A stretch of 5,621 nt of DNA from Gammaproteobacteria bacterium (GTDB taxonomy: Bacteria > Pseudomonadota > Gammaproteobacteria > Pseudomonadales > Pseudohongiellaceae). Position numbers and translations under genes: made by a program. Below are positions 1 through 5,540 of the stretch, one piece after another (within the stretch, counting starts at the first letter, position 1; each line of letters starts with the position of its first letter). The notes under the pieces were generated by a model. The model was not told the origin of the DNA, ran no database searches, and worked only from the letters and a program-made list of their open reading frames with translations. The stretch lies in the NCBI GenBank assembly GCA_947377625.1, contig CANCGR010000212.1:1-5621 (forward strand). Reading direction: 5' to 3'.

Positions 1-522
1 TGGTTTTTCCTTCCAATCGAGTAGCGCGGGCAATCTTCCGGAATTGTCATACAAGGTCCAAGCGTCAACCAGTGGCGCATAAAAGGATTTGAAATTTTCC
101 AACCCTGCCGCGAATCGCCTTGCAATTACATCCTTGGGAATATTGTGTCCTCCTTGTCGCACTCTCTCTTCGACACGAGCCAGGGCCTCCTCAACACTGG
201 CTAACTGCAGAAAGATAAGTTTCACACTGTAGCCTTCTACCTGCCATTTCTTGATCTTGTTTAAGTAAGCCTTACCCGACAGCGTGGTTTCAAATGCAAA
301 ACTTCGACGGGCCTGAAAATGCGCATCCAGCTCTTGCAACAACTGACGACCAGCGGCAATCGCGGCAGACTCCGGCGCTTGTGGCGCAAGCCGGGCGGCT
401 ATCTGATCTGCATTCACAAATAACGGGCAGGCCGCCTCATTCGGAAGAAACTGCTCGGCGAATGTGGTTTTTCCTGCCCCATTCGGTCCCGCAATGATGA
501 TGACGCGCAAATCGTTTTCCAC
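1..522 (-). CDS. Zeta-toxin-like P-loop kinase, 3' end cut by window edge
   Basis: The first 174 residues of a zeta toxin/COG4185-type ATPase or kinase are present; the frame is open to base 1, so the C-terminus is missing. Visible motifs: Walker A GPNGAGKT (residues 12-19), NADQIA (37-42, with the likely catalytic Asp39), FETTLSG (77-83), an Arg-rich lid RVEERVRQGGHNIP (116-129), RRF (135-137), and a DNS motif (159-161) typical of this subfamily. Zeta proteins phosphorylate a small substrate such as UDP-N-acetylglucosamine; the substrate of the COG4185 branch is less certain. The start is GTG at 522, because the upstream in-frame stop is TAA at 543-541 and no ATG lies between. The Shine-Dalgarno signal is weak. 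Full-length relatives are about 190-200 residues, so little is missing. No convincing antitoxin gene lies upstream. The family call is firm; toxin activity is inferred. Confidence 0.9.
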   Translation of the reverse strand, partial: MENDLRVIIIAGPNGAGKTTFAEQFLPNEAACPLFVNADQIAARLAPQAPESAAIAAGRQLLQELDAHFQARRSFAFETTLSGKAYLNKIKKWQVEGYSVKLIFLQLASVEEALARVEERVRQGGHNIPKDVIARRFAAGLENFKSFYAPLVDAWTLYDNSGRLPALLDWKEKP

Positions 523-659
523 GCGCGCTATACCATCTCGTTAGAAGGTTTACTTTCCATGACTAACTCGCAATATTTTTCCGTCGCTCTTCGATATTTC
601 AGTAAGCGTCAGCATGATTTGACCCGATTGTAACGAGTTGCGCAGGTGATCGAACGTGA

Positions 660-1073
660 TTACCCATGTGGCGTACCTGCGAAACACTTAATACCTTCCG
701 GGAGAGTTGACCATGAAGGAACATTGGCCGTATGAATTGCCATTTTAGGCTGGTACTTCTCCGGGTTTTCCAAGCGAACTACCGGAACTCCGTAAAACTC
801 CACCGCATGGGGCCTGGCATATAAAACCAAACCACAGTTGCTGCAGAAATAATTGGTTACTTTGTTTCCGGATTTTCCCAGCCTTGAGTATGTTGACGGG
901 CTGCCTTTAAGCTGCTTGAAATTAGTTACCGGAATTGCATTTAACAATATCTTGTCGGAGCCACTAATTTTCTGACACTCTAAACAGCAGCAAAAGTAAG
1001 TATTTATTGGTTCGCCAGTAAAACCAAATTCGATATCGCCACAGGCGCATTTTCCAACTTTCATATCATCCAT
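660..1073 (-). CDS. GFA-family (Gfa-like, Mss4 fold) zinc-binding protein
   Basis: A 137-residue protein of the GFA family (PF04828, named after glutathione-dependent formaldehyde-activating enzyme). Zinc ligands are in the usual order: C9-A-C11-G near the N-terminus, C28-C29-C30-x2-C33-QKxSGS at 28-39, and YFCSNCG with C77 and C80 followed by LVLYARP. Length is normal for a single-domain member. Most members have no proven reaction, and the founding formaldehyde/glutathione role should not be assumed. The start is ATG at 1073, chosen because AGGGA lies 6-7 bases upstream (about 1084-1080); a second ATG three codons in is possible but worse placed. The usual CHC of the second cluster reads CCC here. 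It lies 126 bp downstream of the PD-(D/E)XK-like gene and 137 bp upstream of the zeta-like kinase. Confidence 0.9.
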   Translation of the reverse strand: MDDMKVGKCACGDIEFGFTGEPINTYFCCCLECQKISGSDKILLNAIPVTNFKQLKGSPSTYSRLGKSGNKVTNYFCSNCGLVLYARPHAVEFYGVPVVRLENPEKYQPKMAIHTANVPSWSTLPEGIKCFAGTPHG

Positions 1074-1119
1074 AACTAATCCCTGTGTTTAGTAGTTCTC
1101 TGACTCGGGGAATCACATA

Positions 1120-1137
1120 GCGCCCCTGATCTGGCGC
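1120..1137. repeat. Small GC-rich inverted repeat
   Basis: GCGCC (1120-1124) and GGCGC (1133-1137) form a 5-bp stem with an 8-base loop. It lies between the large palindrome at 1139-1193 and the start of the GFA gene and touches the palindrome's edge. It may be part of the same element or chance. Confidence 0.4.
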
Positions 1138-1138
1138 G

Positions 1139-1193
1139 AAAGTATGTTGGCGTGGCTCTTGCGTTCTTTGCAAGAGGCATGACGACATACTTT
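1139..1193. repeat. 55-bp near-perfect palindrome (long hairpin)
   Basis: The arms are fully symmetric about a 7-base loop (1163-1169) with no bulges. 1139-1147 AAAGTATGT pairs with 1185-1193, 1151-1154 pairs with 1178-1181, and CTCTTGC 1156-1162 pairs with 1170-1176. Of 24 opposed positions only two mismatch (G1150/A1182 and G1155/G1177) and two are G-T wobbles. On the plus strand the right arm runs into T6 (1191-1196). It begins 6 bases past the stop of the gene at 1200-1709, so it could end transcription, mainly of plus-strand antisense RNA, or stabilise the 3' end. It could also be a small palindromic repeat element. Confidence 0.8.
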
Positions 1194-1199
1194 TTTCGC

Positions 1200-1709
1200 T
1201 CAGGATAGGTTTGTTGTGCCACCTTCCGACTTCTTGTTTTCGAAAAAGCTGAAGTCAAAATAGTGACGCTTGTCTCTGACTAAGCATGCTCCGACAACCC
1301 CCTTTTCGCACTCTCGTATGGGTATTGCTTTGCGTTGACTTAATTCAGCCAGCGAGCCTAGGTAGACTGAGTAGGTCTTTGCATCGAATTGAATTGCCAT
1401 CCAGTACGCCACTGCATCGTATTCCGCTTCTGCAGACTCTGCATTTCTATATGCGCTTCTGCCCAGGTTGTAATAAGCATTCAGCGTCCGATTCTTTTGA
1501 AACTTATTCCTTGCCTTTATGCTGATGATGTACCTTTTGCCGTCCTTCTCTGCATAAAGATCTGCGTAAGGATAGTTAATCTTCTTGTCGTTGAGATTGA
1601 CCACCTTTTCGAATGAACAGTCCACCAGCGCCTTGACCCCAAAGAGCTCTCCAAGCTCACCAAGAGATTTTTTGCGCAATGCCTCCTTTTTGCCGCTATC
1701 GTTTGTCAT
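1200..1709 (-). CDS. Uncharacterised protein resembling a PD-(D/E)XK nuclease fold
   Basis: A 169-residue soluble protein with no signal peptide or membrane segment; I do not recognise a named family. The order of elements resembles the restriction-endonuclease-like fold: a charged helix with E18 and E21, a strand ending in PYAD with D50, a turn (EKDGKR), then the strand YIISIKAR with K65. This fits D-x(n)-[E/D]-x-K, except that the middle acidic residue is Ser63. After it come NKFQKN, a Tyr-rich segment and a strand containing YWMAIQF (about 102-108). Nuclease activity is therefore a guess. The start is ATG at 1709 with a weak GGAAG about 4 bases upstream. The coding sequence is visibly more A+T-rich than the M13 gene. 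It lies 69 bp downstream of the GIY-YIG gene, and its stop abuts the 55-bp palindrome. Confidence 0.75.
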   Translation of the reverse strand: MTNDSGKKEALRKKSLGELGELFGVKALVDCSFEKVVNLNDKKINYPYADLYAEKDGKRYIISIKARNKFQKNRTLNAYYNLGRSAYRNAESAEAEYDAVAYWMAIQFDAKTYSVYLGSLAELSQRKAIPIRECEKGVVGACLVRDKRHYFDFSFFENKKSEGGTTNLS

Positions 1710-1740
1710 TAGCTTCCGCTGTCACTATGAGTTCTTCATT

Positions 1741-1760
1741 CGACGTCCCCGTCGCTTTTT
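1741..1760 (+). terminator. Possible small intrinsic terminator, plus-strand sense
   Basis: CGACG (1741-1745), loop TCCC and CGTCG (1750-1754) form a 5-bp GC stem followed by CTTTTT (1755-1760) on the plus strand. It lies in the 69-bp gap between two minus-strand genes, so it would stop antisense transcription. Read on the minus strand the T-run becomes an A-run before the stem, so it is not a classical terminator for the GIY-YIG gene. The stem is short. Confidence 0.35.
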
Positions 1761-1778
1761 CGCAGCTCGATATATGTT

Positions 1779-2069
1779 TCACTCAAATTTTGGCCAACGG
1801 TTGTAGCCTATCTCTGGATTGTTTGATTGGAATTGGCGGATAAAGTCGACTTCCTTTTCAGCAAGCTCAGAGTCACTACAATCTTCTGCTTCCCACAATA
1901 TTTCCTTTCTTACTGAATAGTCTTTTTGGAGCTCCTTGGGGAGCTTACGAAAATCCTCGTTTACTACTTCTATATCTGGGCTCCAGAAATATCTGAAACT
2001 TTCATACGCCACCTTACCGATATAGATTTTTTGGGTAGCAAGATACGTGATTTTATATATTTGCTTCAT
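1779..2069 (-). CDS. Stand-alone GIY-YIG domain protein (small nuclease-like)
   Basis: A 96-residue protein made almost entirely of one GIY-YIG domain (PF01541). The first strand reads IYKITYLATQKIYIG, with Tyr5 in the degenerate GIY half and the YIG half intact (16-18). It is followed by Arg26 in SFRYFWSP, the acidic helix AEKEVDFIRQF (70-80, likely metal-binding Glu71 or Glu73) and GYN at 88-90. Tyr, Arg, Glu and Asn are the family's active-site residue types, so catalysis is plausible. There is no partner domain, as is common for small phage-like or mobile members. The longer frame begins at ATG 2096, but its nine extra residues precede the domain and the possible promoter (-10 at 2105-2100) would put the RNA start near it, so ATG 2069 is preferred. 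Neither start has a good Shine-Dalgarno sequence. The gene is A+T-rich. Confidence 0.8.
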   Translation of the reverse strand: MKQIYKITYLATQKIYIGKVAYESFRYFWSPDIEVVNEDFRKLPKELQKDYSVRKEILWEAEDCSDSELAEKEVDFIRQFQSNNPEIGYNRWPKFE

Positions 2070-2099
2070 CGGCGTTTCTTGCTCGGACGGGCACATAAC

Positions 2100-2105
2100 A
2101 TTTTA
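2100..2105 (-). promoter_or_regulatory. Possible -10 box of the GIY-YIG gene
   Basis: On the minus strand TAAAAT matches five of six bases of TATAAT. Seventeen bases upstream the -35 position (GAGATA) is poor, so this would be a weak or activator-dependent promoter. The 18-bp palindrome at 2107-2124 would then occupy the spacer. Confidence 0.3.
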
Positions 2106-2106
2106 T

Positions 2107-2124
2107 TAGTGCGCATGCGCACTA
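2107..2124. promoter_or_regulatory. 18-bp perfect palindrome, candidate operator
   Basis: TAGTGCGCATGCGCACTA is a perfect palindrome in the 71 bp between the Fic stop and the preferred GIY-YIG start. It contains TGCGCA twice. With no loop it makes a poor RNA hairpin and no T-run follows on the minus strand, so a binding site for a dimeric regulator is likelier than a terminator. The regulator is unknown. Confidence 0.55.
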
Positions 2125-2140
2125 TCTCTTTAATTCAACT

Positions 2141-3289
2141 TCAAAATTGCCGCATTTGATTCTCATCACTCGACAACAACTGCATCAACCCCGGATTGAT
2201 AAACAGTTTCTCACGCCCAAACTCCTGCTCGCGCAACACACCAATCTTCACCAGCTCTTTCAAATAACGCGACGCCGACTGTCGCTTGGCAATGCCCTTG
2301 TTCAGCAGATCACCGATCCTGCAATACGGCTGTTCGAAGATAACATCCACCAGTTCACGGCTGTAAATCTTGGGCAACTGCTCACGTACATGCTGCAACG
2401 TAGCTGCTTCGAGTTTACGGATGGCAGCAATCTTGGCGGTCGTCCACTTGGCTGTCTCCTCCACACCTTTGAGCATGTACACAATCCATTCTTCCCAGGC
2501 ATCTTCACGCGTCACCTTTAACAACAGGCGATAGTAGTCAGCCTTGTTGGCGATGATGTAACGGCTGAGGTAGAGGATGGGCAGATTGAGCAATTCTTCC
2601 TGGATCAGAAACAGGATGTTCAGCACGCGACCGGTACGACCATTGCCATCAGTGAAGGGGTGGATAGCCTCAAACTGGTAATGCCCCACTGCCATGCGCA
2701 CCAACGGATCGAGGTCGCGCTCGTTATGGAGAAAGCGCTCCCAATTGCCCAACAAATCACGCAGCAGGGTTTCACCTGCAGGAGGCGTGTAAATAACGGC
2801 GCCATTTTGATCATTGGCCAATGCCGTGCCCGGCACCCGCCGGATATCCATCTCCACATTCTTGATCGTGCGGCAGACTTCAACAGCTGTGGTGGTGCTC
2901 AAAGGACGCTTGGACAGGGACTGGTAGCCTTCGTACAAGGCCGTGCGATAACGCAGAGCTTCTTTGGTGGCGGGGTCGGCCAGCAGGTCGGCTTGGGCGA
3001 ACTGGAACAGCCGATCCGTGGTGGTGACGATGTTTTCAATCTCGGAACTGCCTTGCGCCTCAAGCAGCGGAATGGTGTTGATCAGCATATGCTGATTGGG
3101 GATTAGTTCAGCCGCCTGCTTCAATTCCGCCAGCGCAGCTCGCGCCGTAATACATTGTTTCAAAACAACTTTTGTCTCCAGCTCGACCGCTGGCGGCAGC
3201 TGTGGCAACTGGTTCCAGGCTTGTGAGGGTTGCCACCTTGCTGGTGCAGGTTGCTTGGGTTCTGGCGGGCTCATGCTTACAAAATCCAT
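2141..3289 (-). CDS. Fic-family AMP-transferase with C-terminal winged helix (SoFic type)
   Basis: A 382-residue protein that moves AMP from ATP onto protein hydroxyls. Order: Fic_N domain (PF13784) beginning near ARWQPSQAW; class II inhibitory motif SSEIEN (81-86), whose Glu85 would block the ATP gamma-phosphate site; flap NGAVIYTPPAGE; Fic core HPFTDGNGRTGR starting at His210, fully canonical; and a winged helix-turn-helix (about 305-375). This is the layout of Shewanella oneidensis SoFic (372 residues, structure 3EQX). The motifs predict an active but self-inhibited enzyme, with relief through Glu85 displacement. Targets are unknown. The frame is open to an ATG at 3331, but that ATG overlaps the -35 box and operator. 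ATG 3289 fits the promoter, and ATG 3274 is also possible; none has a clear Shine-Dalgarno sequence. No separate antitoxin is expected because the inhibitory helix is in the same chain. Confidence 0.95.
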   Translation of the reverse strand: MDFVSMSPPEPKQPAPARWQPSQAWNQLPQLPPAVELETKVVLKQCITARAALAELKQAAELIPNQHMLINTIPLLEAQGSSEIENIVTTTDRLFQFAQADLLADPATKEALRYRTALYEGYQSLSKRPLSTTTAVEVCRTIKNVEMDIRRVPGTALANDQNGAVIYTPPAGETLLRDLLGNWERFLHNERDLDPLVRMAVGHYQFEAIHPFTDGNGRTGRVLNILFLIQEELLNLPILYLSRYIIANKADYYRLLLKVTREDAWEEWIVYMLKGVEETAKWTTAKIAAIRKLEAATLQHVREQLPKIYSRELVDVIFEQPYCRIGDLLNKGIAKRQSASRYLKELVKIGVLREQEFGREKLFINPGLMQLLSSDENQMRQF

Positions 3290-3307
3290 TTTTATCGACA
3301 CATTTCC

Positions 3308-3336
3308 ACGATATGTCGATGGCATCGACATGTCAA
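3308..3336 (-). promoter_or_regulatory. Sigma-70-type promoter of the Fic gene
   Basis: On the minus strand the -35 box TTGACA (3336-3331) is a perfect match, the spacer is exactly 17 bp (3330-3314), and the -10 box TATCGT (3313-3308) matches four of six bases. RNA would start near 3301, leaving a leader of about 12 bases to ATG 3289 or 27 to ATG 3274. Confidence 0.65.
3313..3331. promoter_or_regulatory. 19-bp palindromic operator inside the Fic promoter
   Basis: ATGTCGATG and CATCGACAT are perfect 9-base arms around a single central base (3322). The site fills the space between the -35 and -10 boxes and touches both, so a bound protein would exclude RNA polymerase. Repression is the natural reading. 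The regulator is not shown by the sequence; the winged helix of the Fic protein itself is the nearest candidate. Confidence 0.75.
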
Positions 3337-3392
3337 CTTTATATGTCGATAAAAGTCATTTTTATAAACATATGTAGGCATGGATTTTCATT

Positions 3393-3425
3393 AATGGGGG
3401 TAATTTCTTTGAAATTACCCCCATT
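3393..3425 (-). terminator. Perfect 15-bp stem hairpin after the M13 gene
   Basis: AATGGGGGTAATTTC (3393-3407), loop TTT (3408-3410) and GAAATTACCCCCATT (3411-3425) are exact complements. The stem lies 24 bases past the M13 peptidase stop and about 57 bases upstream of the Fic -35 box, where the peptidase transcript should end. No T-run follows on the minus strand, so termination may be factor-assisted, or the stem may protect the 3' end from exonucleases. A further GGGGGTAAT copy (minus strand, 3444-3436) could pair with the same arm. Confidence 0.6.
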
Positions 3426-3449
3426 CACCAAGCTCATTACCCCCTTTCC

Positions 3450-5519
3450 CTACCAAATCTTCACCCTGTCTTCCGGCTTCAGATACAGCTTGTTGCCCGG
3501 CTCAATTTTAAAGGCCTGATACCAAGGCTCAAAATTGCGCACCACGCCGTTGGCGCGGGCTTCGCTGTGGGAATGTGGGTCGGAGGTGAGGCGCACTTCG
3601 AGGTTTTCATTGCGATAGAGACGACGCCACACTTGCGCCCAGCCGATGAAGAAGCGCTGGTCGCCGGTGAAGCCGTCAATCACCACATCTTCCTTGCCTT
3701 TGAGCGACATCTTGTAAGCGCGATAGGCCACCGCCAATCCGCTTAGGTCTCCGATGTTTTCACCGAGTGTGAATTCACCATTGAGGAATTTGCCAGGCAG
3801 TACTTCAAACTGGCTGTACTGCGCCACCAGTTTGTTGGCGCGCTCGGAAAAGGCTTTGGCGTCTTCCTCAGTCCACCATTCGCGCAGGTTGCCGTCGCCG
3901 TCGTACTTGCGGCCTTGATCATCAAAGCCATGGCTGAATTCATGGCCAATCACCGCGCCAATAGCGCCATAGTTGACGGCATCATTGGCCGCCACATTGA
4001 AGAAAGGCGGTTGCAGGATCGCGGCCGGGAACACCACTTCATTCATCGGCGGGTTGTAATAGGCATTCACGGTGTAGGGCGTCATCAACCACTCATCGCG
4101 ATTGATCGGCTTGCCGAGCTTGTCGATGGAGCGCTGATGTTCAACGCGGCGCGAGCGCATGACGTTGCCGACCAGATCAGCAGGGTCCACGGTGAGTGCC
4201 GAATAGTCTTTCCAGGTTTTGGGATAACCAATCTTGGTGTTGAACTTGGCGAGCTTTTCCTGCGCTGCCTTGCGGGTGGCCGGGGTCATCCATTCCAGCT
4301 CTTCGATGCCGGCTTTAAAGGAGCCACGCAGGTTTTCCACCAACTGGTCCATGCGCTGCTTGGAGGTTTCCTTGAAATAGTTTTCGACATAGAGCTTGCC
4401 CACTACTTCGCCGAGCGATTCATCGATGGCATCCACACCGCGCTTCCAGCGTGGTTTCAGCGCTTGCTGGCCATTGAGCACACGGCCGGTGAAATCGAAT
4501 TGCGCCTGCACGAAAGCATCGCTCAAGTCAGGGGCATAGGCATCCACGGTTTTGAAGGTGAAATAATCCTGCCACTGCTGCAGCGGCACTTCGCTCCATA
4601 TCTTGCCGAGCACTTGAATGAAGCTGGGCTGTTGCACCACCAAGCTGGTTTCAGTCACGCCCAAGCCTTGCAACAGTTTCTGCCAATCAATGCTACCGGC
4701 CAGGCCTCGCAAATCATCGAGCGTCTTCTTGTTGTAGGTCAGTTCGGCCTGGCGGTTCTTGACCTTGTCCCAATGCGCTTGCGCGAGGCGTGACTCAATA
4801 TTGAGCACCGATTCTGACGCGGCCAGCGCGCGGCTATAACCGGCCAGCGACAGCACTTTGCTGATATAGGTGGCATAGGCAGTGCGCGCGTCCTTGTGGG
4901 TTTTGTTGTCAGTGCTCAGATACCAGTCACGATCCGGCAGGCCCAGGCCGGACTGGCTCAGATAAGTAATGTAGTGATCAGACTGCTTGAGATCGTTGTC
5001 GATGAAGATGCCGGCCGGGATCTGCACCCCAATGCGATTGAGATCAGCACTTAGCACCAGCAAGTCTTCACGACTTTTGGTGGCAGCGATCTGCTGCAGC
5101 GTGGACTGGATCGGTTTGGCACCCAGCTCTTCCAGTTTGCTTTCATCCATAAAGCTCTTGAAGAAGTCACCCACCTTCTGGGTATCGCTGCCGGCTGCAG
5201 CGGTTTGTGCACCGGCCTGCTCGATCAGCGTGCGCAGGTTGGCTTCGGCTTCGTCAGCCAGCACGCTAAAGGCCCCGTAGTTGGATTTTTCGGCGGGAAT
5301 TGGCGTGTTACGCAGCCAAGTGCCATTGATGTAGCGATAGAAATCATCGCCCGGCGTAATGGCAGTATCGAAATTGACCTGCTCTACGCCGGAACCCAAA
5401 GCCTGTACAGGTACTGCAGCGGTTGGCACTGCAGAGCTGTCAGCAGTTTTTTCGGTGGAAGGACTGCAGGCGCTCAAGGCCAGCACAATAGCGGTGGTAA
5501 GCAAACATTGACGAAACAT
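3450..5519 (-). CDS. M13-family zinc metallopeptidase lipoprotein (neprilysin/PepO-like)
   Basis: A complete 689-residue endopeptidase of family M13, which cleaves peptides on the amino side of hydrophobic residues. A short signal ends in the lipobox LSAC with Cys18; Ser19 at +2 predicts outer-membrane anchoring, active side in the periplasm or outside. The M13 N-terminal domain (PF05649) covers about 45-430 and the catalytic domain (PF01431) about 480-689. Zinc ligands are His526 and His530 in HEFSH and Glu587 in GENIGD; Asp591 supports His, and His649 and Arg655 in DPHSHSEAR match substrate and transition-state residues of neprilysin. NAYYNPP and VFPAAILQPPFF are typical. The C-terminus ends KIW, as in the family. 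The start at 5519 is supported by GAGG (5529-5526), 6 bases upstream. It follows the preceding gene by 21 bp, suggesting cotranscription. No defect is visible. Confidence 0.97.
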   Translation of the reverse strand: MFRQCLLTTAIVLALSACSPSTEKTADSSAVPTAAVPVQALGSGVEQVNFDTAITPGDDFYRYINGTWLRNTPIPAEKSNYGAFSVLADEAEANLRTLIEQAGAQTAAAGSDTQKVGDFFKSFMDESKLEELGAKPIQSTLQQIAATKSREDLLVLSADLNRIGVQIPAGIFIDNDLKQSDHYITYLSQSGLGLPDRDWYLSTDNKTHKDARTAYATYISKVLSLAGYSRALAASESVLNIESRLAQAHWDKVKNRQAELTYNKKTLDDLRGLAGSIDWQKLLQGLGVTETSLVVQQPSFIQVLGKIWSEVPLQQWQDYFTFKTVDAYAPDLSDAFVQAQFDFTGRVLNGQQALKPRWKRGVDAIDESLGEVVGKLYVENYFKETSKQRMDQLVENLRGSFKAGIEELEWMTPATRKAAQEKLAKFNTKIGYPKTWKDYSALTVDPADLVGNVMRSRRVEHQRSIDKLGKPINRDEWLMTPYTVNAYYNPPMNEVVFPAAILQPPFFNVAANDAVNYGAIGAVIGHEFSHGFDDQGRKYDGDGNLREWWTEEDAKAFSERANKLVAQYSQFEVLPGKFLNGEFTLGENIGDLSGLAVAYRAYKMSLKGKEDVVIDGFTGDQRFFIGWAQVWRRLYRNENLEVRLTSDPHSHSEARANGVVRNFEPWYQAFKIEPGNKLYLKPEDRVKIW

Positions 5520-5525
5520 GGCTAG

Positions 5526-5529
5526 CCTC
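5526..5529 (-). promoter_or_regulatory. Ribosome binding site of the M13 peptidase gene
   Basis: GAGG on the minus strand, 6 bases before the ATG at 5519. It fixes the start, which also gives a well-formed lipoprotein signal. Confidence 0.7.
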
Positions 5530-5540
5530 GAAACAAAAAG

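Larger units (their letters stand above)
3294..3353. repeat. Four ATCGACA half-sites in two 30-bp units
   Basis: ATCGACA occurs at 3294-3300 and 3324-3330, and its reverse complement TGTCGAT at 3314-3320 and 3344-3350. Both pairs repeat with an exact 30-bp period, close to three helical turns, giving alternating orientations. The four sites surround the Fic promoter, consistent with cooperative binding of a dimeric regulator on one face of the DNA. Confidence 0.85.

Noticed and set aside
294..497. Plus-strand 67-codon frame
   Set aside because: Antisense to the zeta-like kinase motifs (Walker A, FETT), so not a separate gene.
550..615. 21-codon minus-strand ORF between the GFA and zeta-like genes
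   Set aside because: Too short, without a good ribosome binding site or recognisable product; listed only as part of the possible decayed-antitoxin observation.
1076..1258. Minus-strand 60-codon frame across the large palindrome
   Set aside because: It overlaps the end of the 1200-1709 gene and translates the palindrome; low-complexity basic product, no ribosome binding site.
523..2140. Integron cassette array (small same-strand genes with dyads in the gaps)
   Set aside because: I looked for RYYYAAC...GTTRRRY pairs in each gap and found none in the right order; the large palindrome lacks these core boxes and the gaps do not resemble each other.
2147..3106. Plus-strand frames across the Fic gene (2147-2521 and 2660-3106)
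   Set aside because: Antisense to well-conserved Fic domains, with no motifs and no ribosome binding sites; shadows.
3915..4793. Long plus-strand open frame of 292 codons
   Set aside because: It lies wholly antisense to the catalytic region of a clear M13 peptidase and has no recognisable domain; it is the usual shadow of a G+C-rich coding strand.
4987..5525. Plus-strand frames over the 5' part of the M13 gene
   Set aside because: Antisense to the signal peptide and N-terminal domain, without independent support.
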